In this document: positions 7,504 to 17,799 of the stretch, in pieces
Layout: each line of letters begins with the position of its first letter
How positions within the stretch are numbered: position 1 is the stretch's first letter
Assembly (NCBI GenBank): GCA_964624065.1
Contig: CAZUWF010000020.1
Location: 1-40,896 of the forward strand
Direction: 5' to 3'
Length of the DNA stretch: 40,896 bases
Origin: UBA7960 sp964624065
GTDB taxonomy: Bacteria; Bacteroidota; Bacteroidia; Bacteroidales; UBA7960
Notes under the pieces: model-generated
Database searches by the model: none
The model's input: the letters and a program-made list of their open reading frames with translations, nothing else
What the model was told of the DNA's origin: nothing
Position numbers and translations under genes: made by a program

Positions 7504-10500
7504 ATGAAAAGGTTAGTTTTACCAATTTTTTTAATTTTTTTTGTTTCTGACCTGTTTGCAAGACAAGGTTGGGAAGGTATTAACAACGCTGCCACCCAAC
7601 CGGCACAAATAACCTTGTTGAATGCCACCGAGCAAAGCACCAAAATTTTGTTTTCTGTAGATGGGTATTTTTCAAATCAGGTAACTACCCCTAAAGGAAT
7701 CGAACACGTAATAAGTATCGGCAATGGGGTTCAGATCATAGAAAAAGGAGCACCGGATTTGGCCAAGCTTACCACTACAATCATTATTCCCGATTCAGAA
7801 AAAATGAAAGTGGTAGTAAAACGCGCCAATTACATCGACTTTGAGGGAATTGACATTGCACCTTCCAAGGGCCACTTTACCCGCAACATCAGGCCCGAAG
7901 ATGTGCCTTTCGTATATGGTGAAGTTTACAACAAAAACGAATTTTGGCCAAGCACGCTAGCCCAGTTGGAAGACCCTTTCATAATGAGAGATTTCAGGGG
8001 TCAAACGGTAACAATATTTCCCTACCAATACAACCCGGTTGCTAAAACCCTGAGAGTTTATTACGAAATCGAGGTTGAGGTAATTAGCGCGGGGCAAGTT
8101 GGAGATAACATCTTCAATCGCACCCACCAATCAAAGTCTATGGAAATGGAGTTCGAACAAATATACAGTAGGATGTTTCTAAATGCCGAATCGCACATTA
8201 AAAACAAGTATATTATTGGCGAAGAAGGCAGCTTACTCATCATTGCGTTCGATGCCTTTGCCGATGCAATGAAACCTTTCGTTAATTGGAAAAGAACCAT
8301 AGGACGCAAGGTGGAGTTGGTGCTAGCAACCACAATAGGCGCCACACCAACCTCCATCAAGAACCACGTGCTCAACTATTACAATACAAACCCGAATTTT
8401 TCGCACCTCCTGTTGGTAGGTGATGCTCCTCAGATTCCAACCAACTCACTCGCCAACGGGCATTCTGACAATGCATACGGGTACTTGGTCGGAAACGACT
8501 CCTACAATGAGATATTTGTTGGGCGTTTTTCTGCCGAAAACGTTGCCCAAGTCCAAACCCAAGTTCAAAGGATGATAGAATATGAAAGAGATATTAATAC
8601 ATCCGCCACTTGGTTGAGTAACGGTTTGGGTATTGCACGCAATGAGGGTACCGGAGGCGGGCATAATGGTGGAGAAAACGATTACGTTCACATGAATTTT
8701 ATTCGCGACACCCTGTTAAATTTCACATACGATGTGGTTTATCAAGAATATGACGGAAACGTGCCAGGAATGACAAATACCACCCCGGCATTGATTTCGC
8801 AGCGCATAAACAACGGTATCTCAATAATAAACTTTTGCAACCATGGTTCGGACACAGGTTGGAGTGTGGCAAATTACAACAGCACCCACGTCAATCAGTT
8901 AATTAACGTGGGAAAACTTCCATTTATTTGGTCGGTAGCCTGCGTAAACGGTAATTTCGTTTCAATCACCTGTTTTGCCGAGACCTGGATGCGAGCCACA
9001 AGCAATGGTCAACCCTCAGGGGCCATAAGTACTATGATGTCAACGGTAAACCAACCCTGGCAACCCCCAATGACCGGACAAGACGAGATGGTGACAATCT
9101 TGGCCGGAAAACGAGACCATTCGAAACGAACCTTCGGGGGGCTTTCAATCAACGGTAGTATGAAGATGATTGGGTCACACGGCAGCTCCGGAATTTTAAC
9201 CCACGACACTTGGACCCTTTTCGGTGACCCTACCTTGATGGTACGTACCGATATTCCTACCGCTATGACCGTGACCCACAACCCAACCCTATTTCTTGGC
9301 TCTACTAGCTTTGCGGTTAATTGCAATGCTAATGGGGCACTTGTGGCCATTTCTTATACCGACGCCAATGATGTTGTTCGGCTCTTGGGTACAGCTGTCG
9401 TTTCTGGAGGGGTGGCAAACGTGGTGTTTGCCGAACCAATCGTAAACCCACAAGATCTGAAAGTAGCAATTACTGCCTTCAACAAAGTAACCTACCAAGG
9501 AAATGTGTCGGCCGTTCCGGCAAACGAACCATACATTGTATTGAATTCATTCTCCACCACAGCCGCACCCAGCTACGGTCAAACACTAGGTTTGAATGTG
9601 GTTTTGAAAAATATTAGCCAAGCTCCCTATACGGCCTCAAACGTTACCGCACAAATTTCAACCTCAAGCCCTCACGTTTCTGTTTTAACCTCCAACCCTG
9701 TTAGCGCAGGAAGTATTGCGCCAAATCAAACAGTAACACTCGATAATGCGTTTCAAATATCCATTGCCAATAATGTTCCTAATCAAACTCCCTTGGTTTT
9801 CACAATTTCATTTACCGGTCAATACAACGGGCAGAACTACCAGTGGCAACAGAACTTTATCTTAAAGGCAAACTCTCCTGTTCTAGAGGTTGGTCCGCTT
9901 ACAATTAATGATGCGGTGGGGGGAAACGGGAATGGAGTTGTTGATCCGGGCGAGAGTGCAAGCCTACTGGTTACAATTCTCAATAAAGGGGCAGCAGTTA
10001 TTGACAATATTGTTCCTAATTTAACACTTCAAGGCTCGGGTGGGCAGCACCTCACAATTAATGGCCTTTCATTGTCGGCCGCAAGCATACCTGCCGGTGG
10101 CTCCATAGGTTTAACAATCAACGTATCGGCAAATCAAACAACCCCGCTAGGAACACCGGTTGATTTGCTCATCATCGTAACCGGAGGACAAAGCAATCAA
10201 TTCTCGGCTTCTGGAGAGAGAAAGGTTATTATCGGGTTTATTCCCGTTTACTGCCCCTCAAATGCAACCACCTCTGCCGATACCAGATGCGATGGTTTAT
10301 CATTCGGCCCACTTCAAAACACTACCAATGTAGGGTGTCATACCTACCGTAACTTTACGGCAAATCCAGATTTAATAAAGGAGTTTGTAATAGGTGCACC
10401 TTACACCATTTCTGTTTCGTTGGGTTCATGCGGGGGAAATTTTGCCAAGGCAACCAAAGTGTTCGTTGATTGGAACTACGATGGCGACTTTACCGATGGT

Positions 10501-12576
10501 GGTGAAACGATTTTGGTATCAGCCTCGCAGACTGGCAACTGGGTTGCCTCAGGAAATGTTACCATACCCGCAACTGCCCCTCCCGGCCAAAAGTACTTGC
10601 GAGTTGTTGTTAGGGAAACCAGTGACCCGGCAGGAATTTTGCCTTGCGGCACATATACCTTCGGAGAAACTCAGGACTACAAAATAATACTTGTTTCACC
10701 TCAGGAGCCCGTGGCCAACTTTGAGGCCTTCCCAACACAAACAGTGGAAACCGACGTAGTTTCCTTTACCGATAAAAGCACCAACCACCCGGCAAGTTGG
10801 AGCTGGCTCATTACTCCAGGTGTAGCCGGAACAAACTTTCAGTTTGTTGACGGCACCACAGCAACCAGCAAAAACCCCAAGGTTAAGTTCATTACCCCGA
10901 ATGTTTATACAATTTCGCTTACTGTTACCAACCTTGCCGGAACCAACACAATGGTAAAACAAAACTACATTACCATTAACAAGCTTACTACGGTTCCTGA
11001 TGCGGATTTCGTTGGCTCACCTACCACCATTTTTGGTGGTCAAACGGTTCAGTTTACCGATAAGTCCAACAACATGCCAAATGCTTGGAGCTGGACAATT
11101 ACGCCTGGCGCGGCTGGTACTAATTACAGTTTTGAAAATGGAACCACAGCACAATCCAGAAACCCAAGCGTCAAATTTAACACCGGAGGGTTTTACACAA
11201 TTCAGTTGGTTTCTACAAACCCTGCCGGCAATTCTGTTCCAAAAATAAAGGTAAACTACATTGAGGTGGTGCCAACGATTTTGATGAGCAATGGGGAAGC
11301 AACCATTTGCTCGGGAATGTTCTTTGATTCTGGCGGACCTACTGCAAACTACCAAAATAACGAAAATTCCGTGTTTACATTCCATCCCGGAATGAATAAT
11401 TCAAAAATTAGAGTACAATTCCTATCTTTCGATGTAGAACATCAAAATACCTGTAATTTTGACTGGTTGAAGGTTTATGATGGCCCCAACACAAGCTCGC
11501 CCTTGCTTGGTACCTTTTGCGGCAACACAACCATACCTGGCCCGTTTGTTGCCACAAACGCCACTGGTTCGCTTACTTTCCACTTCAAGAGCGACAATTT
11601 CATAGGTAAGCCTGGTTGGTCGGCAAGGGTTTCATGCCATGGGCCATTTCACAATGTTACGTTTAACGTCAGCAGACCAGGAGGCGCACTGCCAGATGCC
11701 TTGGTAAAGCTTGGCGGCAAGGAAATGCTAACCAACCAAAATGGTGTTGCAACACTGCTCGATATTCAAGCAGGAGAACTGCCATACACTATAACCAAGG
11801 ATGGCTTCGAGCCAGCTTCTGGTACCGTGTTGGTGGAGCCAAATGCACAAGTGTCCGTCAGCCTCAGACAGCTCTTCAAAATTGATTTTCAAATTAAATC
11901 AAATCAAACACCTATTGCAGGTGCAACTATTACCGTGAACAATAAATCATTGACCTCCAACACTCAAGGTGCCGCTTCCATAAGCCTCCCGGATGGCACC
12001 TACCATTACCAGGTAACCAAGGTAGGATTTCAACCTTTTTCAGGCCAATTTAGTGTTGATGGACAAAATAAGGTGGTGGACGTTGACATTTCAAGGCTAT
12101 ACACGGTAACCTTCCAGGTTGCTGCTCCCGGTGGGCCCCTTTTCCAAGCCGAAATAAAAATAGGAGGTCACACCGTACTTTCTGACAAATCAGGAATTGC
12201 CAATGTTTCCCTGGTTCCAGGGTCGTATCCATACCTGGTTAAATACTTGGACTTCCCGACCATTACCGGTAACATAACAATTGTTAACGACAACGTATTT
12301 TTGGGGGTATTGATCCAAACGAGCTTACCTGAGATATCTTTGCAGGGGATTAGGATTTTTCCAAATCCTTTCCGCGATAGGATATATCTTTCCGACGCGG
12401 AAAATCTTAAGGAATTGATTATCACTAACCTTGCAGGTCAAATAATTGCACGGGTGCGAAATACAGGAGCAAGTTCCTTGGATGTTCAAACTGGCACCAT
12501 TCCTGCAGGAGTTTACCTCCTAAAGCTAGTGGGCATAAATGACGAAGTGGTAATACACAAAGTGGTAAAACATTAA
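7504..12576 (+). CDS. gingipain-like C25 cysteine protease, multidomain, T9SS-exported
   Basis: A 1690-residue secreted protease. The start at 7504 gives signal peptide MKRLVLPIFLIFFVSDLFA; an in-frame ATG at 7480 adds eight residues. Order: propeptide-like region (about 30-235); Peptidase_C25 domain (about 240-584) with catalytic H447 in NFCNHGSDTGW and C480 in SVACVNGNF, ending in LFGDPTLMV; Ig-like segment (586-671); CARDB/NEW3-like segment (about 676-909); GEVED domain (960-1064, ending GETQDYKI); two PKD domains (about 1069-1256); CUB-like domain (1259-1379); three carboxypeptidase-regulatory-like repeats (1385-1606); T9SS type A sorting domain (1617-1690, starting IRIFPNPF). Cleavage specificity cannot be read from sequence. 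Known C25 enzymes are exported by the T9SS, and porT is at 36913-37701. A terminator follows. Confidence 0.92.
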   Translation: MKRLVLPIFLIFFVSDLFARQGWEGINNAATQPAQITLLNATEQSTKILFSVDGYFSNQVTTPKGIEHVISIGNGVQIIEKGAPDLAKLTTTIIIPDSEKMKVVVKRANYIDFEGIDIAPSKGHFTRNIRPEDVPFVYGEVYNKNEFWPSTLAQLEDPFIMRDFRGQTVTIFPYQYNPVAKTLRVYYEIEVEVISAGQVGDNIFNRTHQSKSMEMEFEQIYSRMFLNAESHIKNKYIIGEEGSLLIIAFDAFADAMKPFVNWKRTIGRKVELVLATTIGATPTSIKNHVLNYYNTNPNFSHLLLVGDAPQIPTNSLANGHSDNAYGYLVGNDSYNEIFVGRFSAENVAQVQTQVQRMIEYERDINTSATWLSNGLGIARNEGTGGGHNGGENDYVHMNFIRDTLLNFTYDVVYQEYDGNVPGMTNTTPALISQRINNGISIINFCNHGSDTGWSVANYNSTHVNQLINVGKLPFIWSVACVNGNFVSITCFAETWMRATSNGQPSGAISTMMSTVNQPWQPPMTGQDEMVTILAGKRDHSKRTFGGLSINGSMKMIGSHGSSGILTHDTWTLFGDPTLMVRTDIPTAMTVTHNPTLFLGSTSFAVNCNANGALVAISYTDANDVVRLLGTAVVSGGVANVVFAEPIVNPQDLKVAITAFNKVTYQGNVSAVPANEPYIVLNSFSTTAAPSYGQTLGLNVVLKNISQAPYTASNVTAQISTSSPHVSVLTSNPVSAGSIAPNQTVTLDNAFQISIANNVPNQTPLVFTISFTGQYNGQNYQWQQNFILKANSPVLEVGPLTINDAVGGNGNGVVDPGESASLLVTILNKGAAVIDNIVPNLTLQGSGGQHLTINGLSLSAASIPAGGSIGLTINVSANQTTPLGTPVDLLIIVTGGQSNQFSASGERKVIIGFIPVYCPSNATTSADTRCDGLSFGPLQNTTNVGCHTYRNFTANPDLIKEFVIGAPYTISVSLGSCGGNFAKATKVFVDWNYDGDFTDGGETILVSASQTGNWVASGNVTIPATAPPGQKYLRVVVRETSDPAGILPCGTYTFGETQDYKIILVSPQEPVANFEAFPTQTVETDVVSFTDKSTNHPASWSWLITPGVAGTNFQFVDGTTATSKNPKVKFITPNVYTISLTVTNLAGTNTMVKQNYITINKLTTVPDADFVGSPTTIFGGQTVQFTDKSNNMPNAWSWTITPGAAGTNYSFENGTTAQSRNPSVKFNTGGFYTIQLVSTNPAGNSVPKIKVNYIEVVPTILMSNGEATICSGMFFDSGGPTANYQNNENSVFTFHPGMNNSKIRVQFLSFDVEHQNTCNFDWLKVYDGPNTSSPLLGTFCGNTTIPGPFVATNATGSLTFHFKSDNFIGKPGWSARVSCHGPFHNVTFNVSRPGGALPDALVKLGGKEMLTNQNGVATLLDIQAGELPYTITKDGFEPASGTVLVEPNAQVSVSLRQLFKIDFQIKSNQTPIAGATITVNNKSLTSNTQGAASISLPDGTYHYQVTKVGFQPFSGQFSVDGQNKVVDVDISRLYTVTFQVAAPGGPLFQAEIKIGGHTVLSDKSGIANVSLVPGSYPYLVKYLDFPTITGNITIVNDNVFLGVLIQTSLPEISLQGIRIFPNPFRDRIYLSDAENLKELIITNLAGQIIARVRNTGASSLDVQTGTIPAGVYLLKLVGINDEVVIHKVVKH

Positions 12577-12596
12577 CAATACACAATCCTATAGAA

Positions 12597-12631
12597 GAAG
12601 GTCAATCGTTTAAGGTTGGCCTCTTTTTTTT
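12597..12631 (+). terminator. rho-independent terminator after the C25 protease
   Basis: The stem AGGTCAATC / GGTTGGCCT has nine pairs including two G-T pairs and a short loop. It is followed by a T-tract (12624-12631), 20 bp after the stop codon. Confidence 0.8.
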
Positions 12632-12664
12632 GAAATATACCGGCTCCATCTTCCCGTATTTTCT

Positions 12665-12672
12665 TAATTTTG
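12665..12672 (+). promoter_or_regulatory. -7 box TAATTTTG for the YitT-family gene
   Basis: An exact TAnnTTTG match just behind the preceding terminator and 16 bp before the GTG start at 12689. No clear -33 element. Confidence 0.45.
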
Positions 12673-12688
12673 TCAAAAACCAAAATCT

Positions 12689-13561
12689 GTGAAAATATCT
12701 ATTTATCAACACCTTAGCTGGAAAAACTTAAAAAGCTACAGCATAATTACGTTAGCCCTTTTTGCTAATTCATTGGCCTGGACTGCTTTTCTAATTCCAT
12801 CAGGGATTGTGGGAGGAGGAGTAACCGGTGCGGCATCATTGGTGTTTTTTGCCTCGGGCATCCCTGTGGCCGTCACCTTTCTAATTGCAAACGTTTTCTT
12901 GATTGTGTTTGGAATCAAGAGCCTTGGTTATGGTTTTGGAATTAAAACCATCTATGCAATTATATTGATGTCGGTATTCTTGGGGCTGCTGCAGCAACTT
13001 ATTACCCAGCCTGTGGTTGACGATAAGTTTATGGCAGCGATCATTGGAGGAATACTTGGAGGAGCAAGCGTTGGGTTGGTATTCACACAAGGTGGCAGCA
13101 CAGGCGGCACCGATATCATTGCCACAAATATAAACAAGTACCGAAACATCAGCCAAGGAAAATTGATATTGTACATGGATTTGCTGGTGATTTCAAGTTC
13201 TTATATTATTTTCCAATCCATCGAAGTAATGGTTTACGGTTATGTTACCATGGCAGTTGCATCCTATTCTATTGACATGCTTCTCATGGGTCATAGGAGG
13301 AGCGTTCAACTGTTCATTTTTTCGAAAAAGCACGAAATAATCGCGGATACCATAAGCAAGGAAATTAAAAGGGGGGTTACAGTATTGCACGGCCAAGGTT
13401 GGTACACAAAGGCAGAAACCCCTGTGCTTATGGCAGTGGTAAAAAGATACGAATCGTCAAACCTTTTTCGTTTAATCAAGGAAATTGACCCCGATGCCTT
13501 CATTACCGTGGGTAGCGTAATGGGTGTTTACGGAAAGGGTTTCGATCCCATAAAGTACTGA
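12689..13561 (+). CDS. YitT family membrane protein (DUF161/DUF2179)
   Basis: A 290-residue protein with five to six hydrophobic helices in the first 200 residues, including the glycine-rich IPSGIVGGGVTGAASL and the family signature TQGGSTGGTDIIA. It ends in a soluble DUF2179-type domain (about 210-285, ending SVMGVYGKGFDPIKY). This is the complete YitT architecture. The family is common in Firmicutes and Bacteroidota, with no firmly established transport substrate. The start codon is GTG; a -7 box and the upstream terminator make it an independent unit, separated by about 200 bp from pepD. Confidence 0.9.
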   Translation: MKISIYQHLSWKNLKSYSIITLALFANSLAWTAFLIPSGIVGGGVTGAASLVFFASGIPVAVTFLIANVFLIVFGIKSLGYGFGIKTIYAIILMSVFLGLLQQLITQPVVDDKFMAAIIGGILGGASVGLVFTQGGSTGGTDIIATNINKYRNISQGKLILYMDLLVISSSYIIFQSIEVMVYGYVTMAVASYSIDMLLMGHRRSVQLFIFSKKHEIIADTISKEIKRGVTVLHGQGWYTKAETPVLMAVVKRYESSNLFRLIKEIDPDAFITVGSVMGVYGKGFDPIKY

Positions 13562-13766
13562 CAGATTGAATATTAACGACTGATGACTGGAAATTTTCGA
13601 CTTACAAGAATGGTAACCCCGATGAAATGATGGCCTTAGATCAAAGCGGTTTGCTGCAGATTTTTTCTTTTTCCGACGCTTTGCGTGCTTATGCTTTGCT
13701 AATTTACTGAAAAAAATCTCTGGCCTTTTGACTTTCGATTTCTAATTTTTTACTTCCAATTCTCAC

Positions 13767-15218
13767 ATGATGACAACTTTATCTCACCTCGAACCAACTA
13801 ATGTTTGGCAGCATTTTGAAACTATTTGTAAAATACCGCGCCCTTCAAAAAAGGAGGGGAAAATAACCAAATATCTCACAGATTTCGCCGAAAGTAAAAA
13901 CCTTGAATATAAACAAGATAATGCAGGAAATGTAATTATTAGGAAAACCGCAACACCTGGCTACGAAAACAAACCCTGGGTGGTTCTTCAAAGCCACGTT
14001 GATATGGTTTGCGAGAAAAATTCAAATATAGGTCACAACTTCGACAAAGATCCCATAATACCGGTTATAAAAGGCGAATGGGTTCATGCACTGGGCACAA
14101 CCCTCGGCGCCGACAACGGTATCGGAATGGCTGCTCAATTGGCAATTCTTCAAGCCACCAACCTCGAACACGGGCCACTTGAGTGCCTATTTACCATTGA
14201 TGAGGAAACCGGCCTTACCGGTGCTTTCAAACTTGAAAGGGATTTCGTGAAAGGCAGGATTTTGCTTAACCTCGACTCGGAAGACGATGGCGAACTTTTC
14301 ATTGGCTGTGCTGGGGGAATTGACACCACGGCAACCTTTTCCTACCAACAGGTGGAAACCGAAAAAGACCATGCTTCTTTCAAAATTTCGGTAACTGGTT
14401 TAACTGGTGGGCACTCCGGTGACGACATAGGGAAAGGAAGGGGAAACGCAAACAAGATACTTACGCGCCTTTTGTGGAATTTTGAAAAAATGTTCGAAAT
14501 CCGTTTGGCCCAAATAAATGGCGGTAATTTGCGCAATGCAATTGCAAGAGAAGCCTTTGCAGCATTTTCAATCCCAAAGAGATACAAACCGTCAATGATC
14601 GCGCTTTTCAAGGAACTGATCGATAAGATAAAGGAAGAGCTGAAAACCAATGAGCCAAACCTTAAAGTTGACCTCGAAGAAAAAAACATAATAGACTATT
14701 TGATTGACTTGGAAACGCAACAAAACTTGCTCAATGCCCTTTATGCCTGCCCACACGGAGTTGTTGCAATGTCGCCCGATATTCCAAACCTGGTAGAAAC
14801 CTCCACCAATCTTGCTTCTATAAAGATGACTCCAACCGAAATTATTGTTGCAACCAGCCAAAGGAGTTCGTTGGAGTCGGGCAAGCAAGATATTTCGGAT
14901 ATGGTTAAAGCCGTTTTTTCACTGGCAAAGGCAAAGGTTAAAACCGGCGATGGGTACCCGGGGTGGAAACCAAACGTAAACTCGCCCATAATGGCCACCA
15001 TGAAGCAAGCTCACAAAAACCTTTTTGGCACAGAGCCGAAGGTTTTGGCCATACATGCAGGTCTCGAGTGCGGTCTTATTGGTGAAAAGTATCCTGGAAT
15101 TGATATGATTTCTTATGGCCCTACAATTAGGGGGGCCCACTCTCCTGACGAAAGAGTTCACATCCCTGCAGTAAAACGATTCTGGGATCTAACCTTGGAA
15201 ACATTAAAAATGGTTTAG
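13767..15218 (+). CDS. pepD: Xaa-His dipeptidase / aminoacyl-histidine dipeptidase (M20C)
   Basis: A 483-residue cytosolic metallopeptidase that hydrolyses dipeptides, typically with a C-terminal histidine. The M20 metal-site signatures are all present: H77 and D79 in LQSHVDMV, bridging D116 in GADNGIG, catalytic E146/E147 in TIDEETGLTG, D170 in NLDSEDDG and H458 in RGAHSPDE. The length matches PepD. Two ATG codons overlap at 13767 and 13770 and either could be used. It has no signal peptide. The next gene (U32 family) follows after 125 bp with no terminator visible, so read-through is possible. Confidence 0.93.
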   Translation: MMTTLSHLEPTNVWQHFETICKIPRPSKKEGKITKYLTDFAESKNLEYKQDNAGNVIIRKTATPGYENKPWVVLQSHVDMVCEKNSNIGHNFDKDPIIPVIKGEWVHALGTTLGADNGIGMAAQLAILQATNLEHGPLECLFTIDEETGLTGAFKLERDFVKGRILLNLDSEDDGELFIGCAGGIDTTATFSYQQVETEKDHASFKISVTGLTGGHSGDDIGKGRGNANKILTRLLWNFEKMFEIRLAQINGGNLRNAIAREAFAAFSIPKRYKPSMIALFKELIDKIKEELKTNEPNLKVDLEEKNIIDYLIDLETQQNLLNALYACPHGVVAMSPDIPNLVETSTNLASIKMTPTEIIVATSQRSSLESGKQDISDMVKAVFSLAKAKVKTGDGYPGWKPNVNSPIMATMKQAHKNLFGTEPKVLAIHAGLECGLIGEKYPGIDMISYGPTIRGAHSPDERVHIPAVKRFWDLTLETLKMV

Positions 15219-15343
15219 CTCAAACATTGGTTAAACCCCAAAAGCTCAAAAAAACACCTCCCGTTTAACACTTATTGGAAAGATTATCGCGGATTATTGC
15301 TGAGAACAAATTGGTAAACCTCCCCGGTTGAGAAAATTTTGGA

Positions 15344-16600
15344 ATGACACAAGGACATAAGCAAATAGAAATAATGTCGCCGGTTGGTTCCTTCGAGTCG
15401 CTGCACGCGGCAATACAAGGGGGCGCCAACTCTGTATATTTTGGCGTGGGAAAATTAAATATGAGGGCAAAGTCATCGCAAAACTTTTCACTCGACGACC
15501 TCAAGAGCATCTGCAAAACCTGCAAAGATGCTGGAGTTAAAACATACCTCACGCTTAATACCATAATATACGACAACGAGCTCGACCAAATGCGTCAAAC
15601 CATAAAAGTAGCTCGCGATGCTGGCATATCTGCCATCATTGCCTCCGATTTATCGGTTATAAGCCAAGCAAGGCAAATGGGTGTTGAGGTTCACCTTTCT
15701 ACACAAACAAATATCACCAATATTGAGGCGGTAAAATTCTTTTCGCAATTTGCCGATGTGGTGGTTACAGCACGTGAGCTAAGCCTGCAGCAAGTCAATG
15801 AAATTGTTATTCAAATTAAAGAACAAAACATAACCGGTCCATCTGGAAATTTGGTGCAAATAGAAATATTTGTGCACGGAGCTCTTTGTATGGCTGTAAG
15901 CGGAAAATGCTACATTAGCCTGGACAATCTCAACAGCTCTGCAAACAGGGGTGCTTGCCTTCAGCAATGCCGCCGCAAGTACTTAGTTACCGACATTGAA
16001 GATGGCCACCAGCTAGAAATTGACAACGAATACATAATGTCGCCAAAGGATCTCTGCACCATTGATTTTCTGGATAAAATAGTTGAGGCCGGGGTTTCGG
16101 TATTCAAGATAGAAGGTCGCGGGCGTCCGCCCGAATACGTTAAGACCGTGACCAAATGCTACCGCGAAGCCTCCGATGCCGTGATCGCCGGAACATATAA
16201 TATGGAGATGGTAGAGGTGTGGAAGAAAAGACTTTGGTCGGTTTACAACCGAGGCTTTTGGGATGGTTACTATTTGGGTCGCAAAATTGGCGAATGGACC
16301 GAAAGGTATGGCTCTCAGGCAACTCGCAAGAAACAGTACATTGGGATTGTCACAAACTATTTCTCAAACATAAAGGTTGCCGAAATAAGGGTGGAGACCC
16401 ACGGATTTTGCCAAAACGATTCATTACTAATCACGGGCCCCACTACCGGGGCAGTGGAGTTTTTGGTTGAAGAAATTAGGGTTAACCTGCAAAAAACCGG
16501 AATAACTGAAAAAGGAGAAGCGGCCTCCATACCAGTCCAAGAATTGGTGCGCCGTGGAGACAAGGTATTCAAGTGGGTGGAGGTAAATGACCCCTTTTAG
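15344..16600 (+). CDS. U32-family protein (TrhP/RlhA/UbiU-like), probable Fe-S protein
   Basis: A 418-residue U32 peptidase-family member. The N-terminal signature MSPVGSFESLHAAIQGGANSVYFG and the block EIFVHGALCMAVSGKC are diagnostic. Cysteines C182, C189, C205, C209 and C238 are visible; in characterised relatives (UbiU/UbiV, TrhP, RlhA) the equivalent cysteines hold a 4Fe-4S cluster used in hydroxylation of tRNA U34, 23S rRNA or ubiquinone precursors. Peptidase activity is therefore doubtful despite the name. Its length and the single core plus C-terminal small domain are closest to the tRNA-hydroxylating TrhP type, but this was not tested. It is convergent with the lipoprotein gene, 53 bp away. 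Confidence 0.85.
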   Translation: MTQGHKQIEIMSPVGSFESLHAAIQGGANSVYFGVGKLNMRAKSSQNFSLDDLKSICKTCKDAGVKTYLTLNTIIYDNELDQMRQTIKVARDAGISAIIASDLSVISQARQMGVEVHLSTQTNITNIEAVKFFSQFADVVVTARELSLQQVNEIVIQIKEQNITGPSGNLVQIEIFVHGALCMAVSGKCYISLDNLNSSANRGACLQQCRRKYLVTDIEDGHQLEIDNEYIMSPKDLCTIDFLDKIVEAGVSVFKIEGRGRPPEYVKTVTKCYREASDAVIAGTYNMEMVEVWKKRLWSVYNRGFWDGYYLGRKIGEWTERYGSQATRKKQYIGIVTNYFSNIKVAEIRVETHGFCQNDSLLITGPTTGAVEFLVEEIRVNLQKTGITEKGEAASIPVQELVRRGDKVFKWVEVNDPF

Positions 16601-16653
16601 ACTATAAAAAGGTGATGCGATAGCTTGTAATATACCGACAATAGCAAACTTCA

Positions 16654-17640
16654 CTAAAAAAGCTTGTCGAGATCTTCTTTCTCGTAGTAGTAATATTGGG
16701 TTTGCAAAAATGGCTGCTCACCCTCATTCACAAATTTATAATAGGTGCTTGTAATTATCCTGTTTTGATGGTCGTAGGTAAATCTTTCAATCAAAAACCG
16801 AACTCCGTTCCTAATAATTAACTTTTCTTCAATAAGCTTGTTTTCTCCAAACTTTAGCCAGATCTCCTTGCTATCCCACCTGCCTGCCTCACCCATAAAT
16901 TGGCCTTCTATGCACGAAATCTTTCTGGTACCAGGCTCGTACTTGAGCCTTAGCTTTATGGTAACCTTTCCCCGATCATCAACATAGTTTCTAGCCGTAA
17001 CACGCCCGGAAAGGGTTCTTTTGAACTTCCACTTGTCCGATTCTTCGCCAAGTAAGAAATCGAGCGAATAAAGTCTAATGTAGTTTCGGTAATAATGGTT
17101 GGCTTTGGTTTGGTTTTCACCCTCAACCTTTACAATTTGCCCATTGAAATCGGGCAATAAATTTGCAACTAAAACAAAAGTATCACTAGTGGCGTCGTAT
17201 TTGAAAAGTTGATCAACGTACCTGTAAAGATGAAGGTAATTTACCCGTTGCTTGAACTTTATCCCCTTCGCTATTGCAACGTTTTCGCGAATCCTAACAC
17301 CATTAGGAAGTGTTCGCCAAATATCGCGGTGCGACTCTATGATAATGGCATCAACGCCTGTATGGCTTGCCTTGGCAACAAGCTGCCTTACCTGGCGGCG
17401 GAGGGGCGTACAGGGAAAGTCCAACGCTTCGAAACGGTGGGTTTGTATGTAACTTGCTTCCGCAGGCTTCCTATCTTTCGGGAAGAAAACCTTTATCTCG
17501 CTTTTGTGACGAGGAGTCGGAAAATCCTTGACTCGATATGGATCGGTGGTCACAACCCCAGGATACCGAACCATACAGCCCGAAGTTAGAAGGGCTAAAA
17601 AGCTGACGTAAAAAATAAAGGAAAAATTTATTTTTATCAT
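16654..17640 (-). CDS. predicted lipoprotein of unknown function
   Basis: A 328-residue protein. The start at 17640 gives a lipoprotein signal peptide with lipobox LLTSGC, so it is probably membrane-anchored. An in-frame start at 17694 would add 18 residues that spoil the signal. The first third contains an ASHTGVDAIIIES segment of the kind found in Bacteroidota lipoproteins that recompute identifiers or redox-state data. The C-terminal half alternates short strands with aromatic residues (RFTYDHQNRIITSTYYKF), reminiscent of antitoxin-like or beta-rich repeat proteins. I do not recognise a family. It is divergent from the HExxH gene at 17843 and convergent with the U32 gene. Confidence 0.7.
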   Translation of the reverse strand: MIKINFSFIFYVSFLALLTSGCMVRYPGVVTTDPYRVKDFPTPRHKSEIKVFFPKDRKPAEASYIQTHRFEALDFPCTPLRRQVRQLVAKASHTGVDAIIIESHRDIWRTLPNGVRIRENVAIAKGIKFKQRVNYLHLYRYVDQLFKYDATSDTFVLVANLLPDFNGQIVKVEGENQTKANHYYRNYIRLYSLDFLLGEESDKWKFKRTLSGRVTARNYVDDRGKVTIKLRLKYEPGTRKISCIEGQFMGEAGRWDSKEIWLKFGENKLIEEKLIIRNGVRFLIERFTYDHQNRIITSTYYKFVNEGEQPFLQTQYYYYEKEDLDKLF

Positions 17641-17799
17641 ATAAAATGGATTTGGTACTTGTGTAGCCACAAAAATCAAGCCAAAGGCATGCAATAGTCA
17701 ACCTGAAAGGGGATGCGCAACAACTCGGGTAAGGTTGTAATTTTGATGAAAACACTGGGCGGCCAACCGTAAATCAAAATAAGGGTACATTTATTATAG

